Shown: in pieces, positions 33,126 to 41,300 of the stretch | Numbering within the stretch: the stretch's first letter is position 1 | Layout: every line of letters begins with the position of its first letter | NCBI RefSeq assembly: GCF_030064895.1 | Contig: NZ_JASJEB010000018.1 | Span: forward strand, 1 to 45,571 | Length of the DNA: 45,571 bases | Source: Crocosphaera sp. | GTDB lineage: Bacteria; Cyanobacteriota; Cyanobacteriia; Cyanobacteriales; Microcystaceae | Direction: 5' to 3' | Program-made: the position numbers and the translations under genes | Notes under the pieces: model-generated | What the model was told of the DNA's origin: nothing | Databases searched by the model: none | What the model saw: only the letters and a program-made list of their open reading frames with translations

Positions 33126-35990
33126 GTGCGTCAAAGATTACATCCTGAACAAAAATCTTCTCGCAGTGAAGACCACCCCAGTAAAGGATGGTTACAGCGA
33201 AAATCAATTTATCAAAAGTCTGAAACTGACAATGAAATGGATAGCCCTGCCGTCTATAAAGGACCCGGGTTAAGTAGGAATTTAGGGGATAAATCAGAGG
33301 GAAGTGCGAAATTACCTTTTACAGATTATTCCCACGTCAAACATGATCCTACAGCCCTGATCAGAGAAAGGATACAGCAACGACTATCAACACAACAGAT
33401 ACAGGGTAAGTCAAACATTGGGGGAACAGATCATAAGGAACCGACGTTAAGTAGAAATTTAGGGGATAAATCAGAGGGGAGTGGGAAATTACCTTTTGCA
33501 GACTATTCCCATATTACACAGGATCTCTCTGCCCACAGACGAGACAGGGTGAAGCAACGACTGTCAATGGCAACGATCCAGGCCAAGTCAAACATTGGGG
33601 GAACAGATAATAAGGAACCAACGTTAAATAGGAATTTAGGGGATAAATCAGAGGGGAGTATGAAATTACCTTTTGCGGATTATTCCCACGTCAAACATGA
33701 TCCTACAGCCCTGATCAGAGAAAGGATACAGCAACGACTCTCAACACCGCCTATACAGGCTAAGAATAGTAATGGGGAAACGAATAATAACTCAGAACGA
33801 GAAACAGGAATTATTCAACAAAAGAGAGAAAATGCAGACAGTATCGAGACACAGAAAGAAATATCTCCCAACCGAACAGGATTACCCGATAATCTCAAAA
33901 CCGGAGTAGAAAATTTATCGGGATATTCTTTGGATGATGTCAAGGTTCATTATAATTCACCGAAACCAGCACAGTTACAAGCTCATGCTTATACTCAAGG
34001 CACAGATATTCATGTGGCATCTGGGCAAGAGAAACATTTACCCCATGAAACTTGGCACGTTGTTCAGCAGATGCAGGGAAGGGTAAAACCGACGATGCAG
34101 GCCAAAGGCGTGGCTATAAATGATAACCCTGCTTTGGAACGGGAGGCGGATATGATGGGGGCAAAAGCAGCCTCAGTGGAGAAGCCGAAAGAAAATAAAA
34201 GTAGAGCGGTTGCTAACTTAGTTGCTCAGAAGAAAATTAAAACAAAACAAGACTTTGGGTTTATTGATAATCGTCTCACAACTGTCATTCAACGGCAGGT
34301 TTCCAAAGAGATAATGGAGCTTTGGAAGAGGGAACATGATCAAACTATCCCTTTAGACAGCGGTGACGAAAACATGAATGTATCCACAGTTGATATTAAA
34401 AATGGTGATATCAAGGTTCATATATCAGAACATGCTAATAACCATTTTGTTAACCGACATACTTATAAAGAATTTTCTTTTAAAGATGAAAACATAAAAA
34501 AAGTCAACTCTTTTTGGCCTAAAGGCACAAAACAATCAGATGTAAATAGTAATGCACAGAAGGTAATATTAGGTCTTGAGGATGACATTAAAAACGTAGT
34601 GACAGAAGAAGGTGGCGGCGCTGTGTTCAGTAAGAATAACACTGTTGCAGGTATGACTGTAGGGTATAATATTACACTTGAAGCAGATGACGATGAAACA
34701 GAATTTGATCCAGAGAACAATACTGTGACTTATGAAAAAGGGAGTGGAAACATGAATATGTTCTATCCCGAGGGTGATGACTATACTTATTACTCCAGTG
34801 AAGAGCTACATGAAATAAAAGAAAATCTGCAAAAAGATCCTGATAAGAAAACCCTACAACTTAGAAAAAAAGGTGAAGATCAAGTTTATCAAGCAAATAG
34901 CTCATTAGAATCAACCGTAGTCCAATGTGTCACAAAAGAAGAGGCAAAATCAAAACTTGAAAGTTTCTTTGGTGAACCTGTATTTAAAAATTTTATAACA
35001 GCACTCGAAAAACTTGAAATAGACCTAAACAATATTCCTGACAGTTTAATCAAAAAACTATCAGTATCTGATATTCCCCATTTTTACTTACCTAGTACCA
35101 CCGAGATTTGGCAAGAATTTATTAAGAAAATTTTAAAATATCAAGAAAAAACACTCTCCTTTGGTGATATGCCTAAAGTAGACAAATCCGAATTAACAAA
35201 AGACGAAAAAGACGAAAAAGACAAAAAAGACGAACAAGTGAATGAAAAACGGAAAGAAATTCTTAAATCCTTCACAGATAAAAGCAAAACTACGACATCT
35301 TCAGATAATCTGAATCACCGGGAAAAGAAGCAGTACGATCAAATAAAACCCTTAGCTGAGAAAATTCTCCAAGCCAAATTAACCAACAACTTTGCTCTTG
35401 ACACCTTATTTAAATACACTTCCCCCCAAATGTTAAATGCTTTTGAAATACTAGAACGATCCAATTATACCTCCCAAAACATAAAAGGAGAACTGAACAA
35501 GCAACGCATATCCAAGGAAAAGGAACTTTTCGGTTTAGCTGAGAATGTTGATTCGAGAGTACGGCCGAGATACGCAGCTCTTAATTTTCATGGATATAAA
35601 TATGGCGCAGCAGCTCGAAATGACTATGGTCTCAGCCATATGATTTTTAAAGATGATGTAAAAAACAACGCTACATTTACATGCGGAGATACCTTTGAGA
35701 CCGATAAGGCATATCCTTTATCTAGCTCAGGAGTAGAGGATTTAATTTGGACTTTAGCCAAAACTGAACAGTATATGTTTCCAGTAAAACTCAAACTACT
35801 TGAAGGTAAAGTGTATACACCTGCTGATACTTATTTTGACGTACAAATACATCAGGACATCGACTTACGAAAAGACGTCAGTAAGATAATTGTCAGTAGG
35901 GCAGAAATGAGATTGTTTAATATAGATATAGAATTGGTGAATAACCTAATATCTCAACTAGCTAAAGGACTGACTGTTGAGTTTATCTGA
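33126..35990 (+). CDS. DUF4157 (HExxH) eCIS-associated protein with probable C-terminal effector domain
   Basis: 954 residues. The N-terminal 47 residues are basic and Ser-rich. Three tandem 59-residue repeats follow (47-105, 106-164, 165 to about 214), each with [14 protein letters not shown] and DYSH. A DUF4157 domain lies at about 255-345 ([13 protein letters not shown] ... [11 protein letters not shown]), with a zinc-protease HExxH motif at 307-311. Residues 350-700 are low-similarity and rich in acidic and Lys residues ([12 protein letters not shown] near 695). The C-terminal segment from RPRYAALNF (813) through FTCGDTF to the end resembles DUF3626-type sequence by memory only. DUF4157 is a marker of eCIS loci and often heads cargo proteins. 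I infer a cargo/toxin, not a structural part. GTG start, AGGA just upstream; no ATG before residue 37. Confidence 0.82.
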   Translation: MRQRLHPEQKSSRSEDHPSKGWLQRKSIYQKSETDNEMDSPAVYKGPGLSRNLGDKSEGSAKLPFTDYSHVKHDPTALIRERIQQRLSTQQIQGKSNIGGTDHKEPTLSRNLGDKSEGSGKLPFADYSHITQDLSAHRRDRVKQRLSMATIQAKSNIGGTDNKEPTLNRNLGDKSEGSMKLPFADYSHVKHDPTALIRERIQQRLSTPPIQAKNSNGETNNNSERETGIIQQKRENADSIETQKEISPNRTGLPDNLKTGVENLSGYSLDDVKVHYNSPKPAQLQAHAYTQGTDIHVASGQEKHLPHETWHVVQQMQGRVKPTMQAKGVAINDNPALEREADMMGAKAASVEKPKENKSRAVANLVAQKKIKTKQDFGFIDNRLTTVIQRQVSKEIMELWKREHDQTIPLDSGDENMNVSTVDIKNGDIKVHISEHANNHFVNRHTYKEFSFKDENIKKVNSFWPKGTKQSDVNSNAQKVILGLEDDIKNVVTEEGGGAVFSKNNTVAGMTVGYNITLEADDDETEFDPENNTVTYEKGSGNMNMFYPEGDDYTYYSSEELHEIKENLQKDPDKKTLQLRKKGEDQVYQANSSLESTVVQCVTKEEAKSKLESFFGEPVFKNFITALEKLEIDLNNIPDSLIKKLSVSDIPHFYLPSTTEIWQEFIKKILKYQEKTLSFGDMPKVDKSELTKDEKDEKDKKDEQVNEKRKEILKSFTDKSKTTTSSDNLNHREKKQYDQIKPLAEKILQAKLTNNFALDTLFKYTSPQMLNAFEILERSNYTSQNIKGELNKQRISKEKELFGLAENVDSRVRPRYAALNFHGYKYGAAARNDYGLSHMIFKDDVKNNATFTCGDTFETDKAYPLSSSGVEDLIWTLAKTEQYMFPVKLKLLEGKVYTPADTYFDVQIHQDIDLRKDVSKIIVSRAEMRLFNIDIELVNNLISQLAKGLTVEFI
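33264..33770 (+). repeat. Three in-frame 177-bp repeats (59 residues each)
   Basis: The marker TTTAGGGGATAAATCAGAGG begins at 33281, 33458 and 33635, exactly 177 bp apart. Units 1 and 3 also share the [20 protein letters not shown] stretch, while unit 2 has diverged there. This suggests a stepwise duplication or later conversion between the outer units. Confidence 0.9.
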
Positions 35991-36049
35991 GTAGACCATA
36001 ACAAAATCTCAACTGCATTAAAACGCAGTGCGGTCGCTTGTGGGTGAGT

Positions 36050-36097
36050 GTGATCGCCTGTAGGTTGGGTTGAGGAACGAAACCCAACAAATATAAT
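36050..36097. repeat. Hairpin repeat, copy A (partial)
   Basis: GATCGCCTGTAGG followed by a GTTGGGTT/AACCCAAC stem around a nine-base loop and CAAATATAAT. It is a shorter version of the repeats at 36962, 37707 and 38061. It lies upstream of the HigB-like toxin gene. Confidence 0.8.
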
Positions 36098-36153
36098 GTG
36101 AATATAATCCTTTGAACTATTATGATTAATAGATATACTTTGATTTTAAAACC

Positions 36154-36459
36154 ATGCGGGTAATTAGTAGGAGGAGTTTACGAGAATTTTGGGAAAGACA
36201 TTCAAAAGCTAGAAATAGTTTATTATTATGGTATGAGAGAGTTACGAAAACATTCATTAAAAACTTTGCTCAACTGCGTCAGATGTTTTCCTCTGCTGAT
36301 CAAGTCAGTAACTTTACTGTTTTTAATATTAGTGGAAATAATTATCGTTTAATTACTTATATTGATTACCAAGCACAAATAATCTTTATTCGTGCTGTTT
36401 TAACCCATGCAGATTATGATAAGGAGAACTGGAAAAATGACAACTGGTTTAACAATTAA
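36154..36459 (+). CDS. higB: HigB-type mRNA interferase toxin
   Basis: 101 residues, the full length of the HigB_toxin family. Family-typical segments are LREFWERHSKARNSLLLWY, FAQLRQMFSSADQV, FNISGNNYRLITYIDY and the C-terminal VLTHADYDKENW. Such toxins cleave mRNA at the ribosome and are neutralised by a partner with a helix-turn-helix domain. The partner gene overlaps by 23 bases downstream, the usual toxin-first order of higBA. The pair sits between copies A and B of a hairpin repeat, inside the injection-system gene cluster. Confidence 0.88.
   Translation: MRVISRRSLREFWERHSKARNSLLLWYERVTKTFIKNFAQLRQMFSSADQVSNFTVFNISGNNYRLITYIDYQAQIIFIRAVLTHADYDKENWKNDNWFNN
36421..36427 (+). promoter_or_regulatory. 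Ribosome binding site AAGGAGA fixing the antitoxin start
   Basis: AAGGAGA lies nine bases before the ATG at 36437, inside the toxin coding sequence. It favours this start over an in-frame ATG at 36407, which would give a ten-residue extension of unlikely composition. Confidence 0.7.
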
Positions 36460-36817
36460 TAGCCCCTATTATCTTAAGTTAATCACAGAATTTGCACCTC
36501 GTCCTATCACCAATGAAGATGAATTAAATGCAACTCAACAAAGAATAAATAAACTATTAGATAAAAAAGATATTAATCAAGATGATCAAGATTATCTAAG
36601 AGTTCTAGGGCTTTTGGTTTATGATTATGAAGAGAAAAGTGAACAATTTCCTCAATTAACAGATGGAGAATTATTACAATCATTAATGGAAGACTATAAT
36701 CTAACCATACAAGATTTTTTAGGAATATTTGACCAAGAACAAATCATTTTAGATATATTAAGTGGAAAACGTAATTTGACTTCTCAGGAAGCTTTTAAAG
36801 TGCGCTCTCTTTTGTAA
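36437..36817 (+). CDS. higA: HigA-type antitoxin
   Basis: 126 residues from the chosen start. The first part (FAPRPITNEDELNATQQRINKLL) and the helix DQDDQDYLRVLGLLVYDYE match the N-terminal region of HigA-type antitoxins found next to this toxin family. The C-terminal third (LLQSLMEDYNLTIQDFLGIF ... KRNLTSQEAFKVRSL) is a helix-turn-helix of the Xre type. Role: binds the HigB-like toxin and probably represses the pair. It overlaps the toxin gene by 23 bases. Confidence 0.82.
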   Translation: MTTGLTINSPYYLKLITEFAPRPITNEDELNATQQRINKLLDKKDINQDDQDYLRVLGLLVYDYEEKSEQFPQLTDGELLQSLMEDYNLTIQDFLGIFDQEQIILDILSGKRNLTSQEAFKVRSLL

Positions 36818-36879
36818 CGCACCAAATCAATTATTATATCCATAAATATGTAAATTTTCGATTATGATGTTGAATGGTC

Positions 36880-36939
36880 GGTGGGTTACGACAGAGTTAT
36901 ATTCCTGTGATAGCCTGAATTATAGCCGTCTAACCCACC
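36880..36939. repeat. 60-bp palindromic element (GGTGGGTTA/TAACCCACC ends)
   Basis: Perfect 9-bp inverted ends 60 bp apart, in the spacer between the two toxin-antitoxin pairs. It has no coding capacity. It is probably another small non-autonomous repeat and differs in sequence from the GTTGGGTT hairpin repeats beside it. Confidence 0.55.
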
Positions 36940-36961
36940 CTACTGTGATGCTAAGGTAAAC

Positions 36962-37048
36962 AGTGCGATCGCCTGTAGGTTGGGTTGAGGGGACGAAACC
37001 CAACAAATATAATCCTTAGCTCTTGTCGGCTGCGTTAATGAAATGTAA
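36962..37048. repeat. Hairpin repeat, copy B (about 87 bp)
   Basis: Begins AGTGCGATCGCCTGTAGG (containing a HIP1 site), then a GTTGGGTT/AACCCAAC hairpin, then AATCCTTAGCTCTTGTCGGC and GCGTTAATGAAATGTAA. It is nearly identical to copy C at 37707. Copies B and C flank the VapBC pair as direct repeats. Confidence 0.85.
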
Positions 37049-37096
37049 AGCACCAGAGTTATGATACAATAAAGTCAAACATTATCATGATTGATT

Positions 37097-37300
37097 ATGA
37101 TAAAAAATATTAATGTTGAAGGATTAAAACCAGAGCAAATAAAAGAGATACAAGCTATGGTAGAAGCGTTGAAAGTCAAAAACCAAACTAAGAAAAATGA
37201 CCCTGAGATTGATATGATTGAATACTTATTAGAAAATCCGATTCATGTTGATAATTTAGAATTTATGAAACGGGAAGATATTTATGAAAGAAACCCATAA
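37097..37300 (+). CDS. Small VapB-like antitoxin
   Basis: 67 residues from ATG (a TTG two codons earlier is possible). It is a short, charged, helical protein (LKPEQIKEIQAMVEALKVK ... EYLLENPIHVDNLEFMKREDIY) of the type that precedes PIN-domain toxins in cyanobacteria. No clear ribbon-helix-helix or AbrB pattern is visible. Its 3' end overlaps the PIN gene by 17 bases, which supports a toxin-antitoxin pair. The assignment rests mostly on this position. Confidence 0.7.
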   Translation: MIKNINVEGLKPEQIKEIQAMVEALKVKNQTKKNDPEIDMIEYLLENPIHVDNLEFMKREDIYERNP

Positions 37301-37709
37301 TCATCTCTGTTTTGTTGATTCTAACATTTGGCTTTATGGTTTCTCAACAGATAAAAAAGAAGAAACAAAAAGATTATTAGCAAAACAATTAATAAAAGAG
37401 AAACACATCATTATTAGCACACAAGTCATCAATGAGGTTTGTCGTAATTTGCTAAGAAAGCATAAAATTGATGAACAAATGATCTTGAATTTAGTTGCTT
37501 CGTTTTATCGTAAATATCAAGTTATTGCATTCAATTTTAACATTCTGGAAACTGGATCAAATCTTCGCACTCAATATCATGTTTCATTTTGGGATAGTTT
37601 AATTGTCTCTTGTGCATTATCAGCGGGTGTCAATATTCTATATTCAGAAGATATGCAAGATGGCTTAATTGTTGATAAAAAACTTACTATTATTAATCCT
37701 TTTAAATAG
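37284..37709 (+). CDS. PIN-domain ribonuclease toxin (VapC-like)
   Basis: 141 residues with the four PIN acidic positions in order: FVDSNIWLY (Asp11), QVINEVCRN (Glu about 51), FWDSLIVSCAL (Asp about 107) and YSEDMQDG (Asp about 127). These coordinate metal for RNA cleavage. The length is typical of VapC toxins. It overlaps the upstream antitoxin gene by 17 bases. The TAG stop is the first part of hairpin repeat copy C. Confidence 0.88.
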   Translation: MKETHNHLCFVDSNIWLYGFSTDKKEETKRLLAKQLIKEKHIIISTQVINEVCRNLLRKHKIDEQMILNLVASFYRKYQVIAFNFNILETGSNLRTQYHVSFWDSLIVSCALSAGVNILYSEDMQDGLIVDKKLTIINPFK

Positions 37710-37792
37710 TGCGATCGCCTGTAGGTTGGGTTGAGGAACGAAACCCAACAAATATAATCCTTAGCTCTTGTCGGCTGCGTTAATGAAATGTA
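37707..37792. repeat. Hairpin repeat, copy C (about 86 bp)
   Basis: Same sequence as copy B, starting at the stop codon of the PIN toxin gene. It extends through GTTGGGTT/AACCCAAC, CCTTAGCTCTTGTCGGC and TTAATGAAATGTAA. The exact junction with the stop codon suggests either insertion right behind the gene or a cassette boundary. Confidence 0.85.
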
Positions 37793-37906
37793 ACAAACGG
37801 AATTAATGGCTTCTTTTGCTGAAAATTTATCAAATTACCCCATAAAAACCCTTAATTGTATCTACATTACCCTGTTCCTAACACACCCTACTCAGCTAAA
37901 ATTAAG

Positions 37907-38015
37907 GTATAGCAATAGACAGGCTAGTTAGGACACATAAATTATATTTTAAGGGAACAGGGAACAGGGAACAGGGAACAGAAAAATGTCCTAATAGCTT
38001 TGGCGACTGCTATAA
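37907..38015. mobile_element. 109-bp MITE, second copy (opposite orientation)
   Basis: By eye this equals the reverse complement of 20166-20274 except at the first base. It has TATAGCA.../...TGCTATAA ends and four GGGAACA-type heptamers. The near identity of two copies about 17.7 kb apart suggests recent mobilisation by a transposase encoded elsewhere, or gene conversion. Confidence 0.85.
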
Positions 38016-38060
38016 TAGGAATTTGAGCATCTCGCTCACTCGCTGCAAAAATAGCAAGCA

Positions 38061-38144
38061 GTGCGATCGCCTATAGGTTGGGTTGAGGAAAGAAACGCAA
38101 CAAATATAATCCTTAACTATTGCAGAATCAGTTAACGAAATGTA
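38061..38144. repeat. Hairpin repeat, copy D (diverged)
   Basis: GTGCGATCGCCTATAGG with a weakened stem (GTTGGGTT against AACGCAAC) and a shifted 3' part. It is the most diverged full-length copy of the 36962/37707 repeat family. Confidence 0.75.
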
Positions 38145-38301
38145 ATGTCCCAAATTCATTGTTATTGACCGTAACTTTCTGATTTTGGAGATTGATGTCA
38201 ATGGTTTTAAAACCAAATTTTCGCTAAAATCCTCCATTTTAAGTAGTCAGACATAAGTAAACACCATTGCATTAACTTATGTAAACATGACTGTAGCCCT
38301 A

Positions 38302-38332
38302 CTCCTGCCTCCTGCCTCCTGCCTCCTGCCTC
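38302..38332. repeat. CTCCTGC heptamer array
   Basis: Four perfect tandem heptamers, of the same type as at 71, 5804 (reverse), 20121 and 32786, about 40 bp before the gpI-like gene. Confidence 0.85.
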
Positions 38333-38374
38333 TTCTCAACTGTAACCTTTATTTTTGTCGAGGTACTTACATTT

Positions 38375-41300
38375 ATGACTACCCCCCGCGATCGCCTCTA
38401 TAAACTTTTACCCGCTATTTACCGACTGCGAGATGCAGACGAAAAAGAACCCCTACGGGCTTTATTAGGGGTCATCGAAGCTGAATTAGACATTGTTGAG
38501 AACGATATTGGGCATCTTTACCAGAACTGGTTCATTGAAACTTGTGACGACTGGATTGTACCCTATATTGCCGATCTGCTGGATGTCAGAGAAGTCTACA
38601 ACCAAACCCTCAATGATTTGGATCAAACAAGCTACGGACAACGAGAGTGGCGCGCTTTGGTGGCTAATACCCTCGCTTATAGAAGACGCAAAGGAACAAT
38701 AGCGGTTCTCGAACAGTTAGCCAAAGACGTGACCGGATGGCGATCGCACGCTGTGGAGTTTGGTCGCTTAATATTGACCAGTCAAAACCTTAATCACGTC
38801 GTGACTCAGAATACCTTAGTTAATTTACGGGCCGATAACTATGTACAAACTATCGGCACCCCCTTTGAGTCTCAAGCTGCTTATTCCGTCGATATTCGTT
38901 CTCCCAGTAATGGCGGTCGTTATAACATTTCTCAGATTGGTTTATTCGTCTGGCGGTTACAAAGCTATCCCCTCAACAAAATTACCCCCCGAAAAATTAC
39001 CCCAGATCGCTATACATTTAACCCCTTAGGTTACGACGATATTCCTCTGTTTAACCAACCGCAAACAGAAACCAATCTTGCTACCCTAACGCAAGAGATC
39101 AATGTACCTGATCCTTTATCCATTCTTCCTTTAGCCAAGGAACTGAGGCGACGACGACAGTTACTCTGGGAAGGAAAGTATCCCGAAGGAGTTCGTTATT
39201 TTGATAGTGATCCTATTCTAGAGATTTTTATTAACGGCCAAGTTGATCCCATTGCCCCAGAAACCATCTTGATCTGTTCTTTAGATAAGGAGAAAACCTG
39301 GGAAATGCCCAATCTTCAAAGAGATCGTCTTCCAGGAGATCCTCCGATTCCGACACCAGTGGTTGCAGTTGATCCGACTTTGGGCCGTATTAAATTTCTC
39401 GATCCCCCTTATCCCCAACAAGTGGAAGTCAGTTACTCCTATGGGTTTAGTGATGATCTCGGTGGGGGACCCTATCCTCGTCAAATCCCTGATGACGACC
39501 CGATCTTTGAAGTAGATCACGTTAATTCAGTGGACTCTAACCCTCTCGCTATGGCCATTGAAACCTGGAACCAAAAAGCACAGGTTTTGCCGGGAATAGA
39601 AAACAAGACCAATATTCCTATTGTTGATGTGACCATCAGGGGTATTAGTCAGCGTAACCATGAACGGGAAATGTTTTCCTCTGGTGTTATTAGAGGACTT
39701 TCTGTCATTAAGGATGGGGGTAACCAGCAAATCGTCGTAACTTCCGGTCAAGCGATCGATGGTTTGGGACGAATTATTACCCTCAGTGAAAATTTGACAA
39801 TGACCTTAGAAACGCTGAGGGATACCATCGCTGATTATCCTGGAAACACGGGTTTTTTAGTCATTTTTTATCAATCTGAGCAACAAAAAATCTCCATTGA
39901 ATTCGTTCGGGAAACGGCGATCGATGCTTTAAAACGTTATTGCATTCCTCTGGTCCAGTTGACCATTGACTCACGGTTTCAACAACTCCAAGAACTCGAA
40001 ACGGTTGAGCGAGACTTTAACTTTACACCAGGAATTGTTTGGGGTTTAGAGGTCAAGATGATGGCTAATACACTCGAAGCAATGGTGACTCCAGGGTTAG
40101 CGATCGATAAAAAGGGTAGAAAAATGACCCTTAATCAGAGTTTGATTCTGAATTTTAAACCCTATTTAGAGAACAAGGAGAATCTCTCTCTCATCCTCTT
40201 ACAAATCAATACCCTTCTCACCAGTCGATGGCAGATCGAATTAGTGACTCCAGATGAGATTGACGAGATTAAAAAAGATAATCGTCGCGATTATATTGAG
40301 TTAGCTCAATTTAACCCCATTGCTCCACTGGAAATTGAGGTTCACAAGCGGCAAAATTTAGAGCTAGTGACCATTGAAGGATTAGAAGTAACACGGATTC
40401 CATCTCCAGGGGCGATCGTTGAAATTAGTCCAGGAACAGTTACAATAAGTTCAGATAAACTGAGTGACGCTTCAGAAACCGAAGTTGAATCAGAAGTAAG
40501 AGAAATTAAATTAGAAAACCCTTGCCGACTGGACTTAAGTGAGTACCCAGGTCAAACCCTAACCTTATTTATTTCCTCAGAAAAAGAACAAGGTCTTCCC
40601 TTAAACTTTGTGAGTGAAACCTCTCCTAATATCGGTATTGTTCCCCAAATTATTGATAGCAATCACATATATAAAGACATTTATAAAGAGACAATTGTTA
40701 TTAAAGATAGTCACACCTATGAAGGGGACTATGAGATTATTATTCCCAGGAAAAACCGACTGACCATTATTGCTGACAACGGCCAACGTCCTCATTTACA
40801 GGGTAAAATTTATATTCGAGGGACTGCTAAAGGAGAAGACCATCAAGCAGGAGAACTTTGTTTTGAGGGTCTTTTAATTGAAGGGAATATGATTGTGCGC
40901 TCGGGCAATTTAGGACGTTTACAGATTCGTCATTGCACTTTAGTTCCTGCTAATAGTCAGTTAAAGGTGCAATCCAGATTTCAATTATTTCAAGAACCCG
41001 AAGAAAATAAAATCGACCCCTTCAATCTCATCGGTTTAGTGATATCTTTTCTGACTTTTATTTATCAGTGGATTTCTCGTTATTTAGGACAAAATAATTA
41101 TCATTCTCCCTATAGATTTTCAGAAATTTTCCAACTCTATTGTCAACAATTACAGTCCCTATTTACCCTCATAGAACAGACTTTTTTAGGAGAGAGCAGA
41201 ACAAGAGACGATGAGCAACTAGAATTGGATGGGGGTGCATCAATGTTTCTACCGCTCGAACATGATAATATTCATTTGGAAATCATTATAGAACGGAGTA

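Larger units (their letters stand above)
37793..38374. other. Gene-free spacer with MITE, hairpin repeat and heptamers
   Basis: About 580 bp before the gpI-like gene. It contains the MITE at 37907-38015, hairpin repeat D at 38061-38144 and a CTCCTGC heptamer array at 38302-38332. I see no gene. Nearby, TCGAGGTA lies about ten bases before the ATG at 38375 as a possible ribosome site. Confidence 0.7.

Noticed and set aside
36880-36939. tRNA or small RNA gene in the spacer between toxin-antitoxin pairs
   Set aside because: Only the 9-bp ends pair; there is no cloverleaf and no conserved loop sequence.
38010-38237. Minus-strand reading frame of 75 codons in the repeat-rich spacer
   Set aside because: It runs through hairpin repeat D and the MITE end and has no recognisable features.
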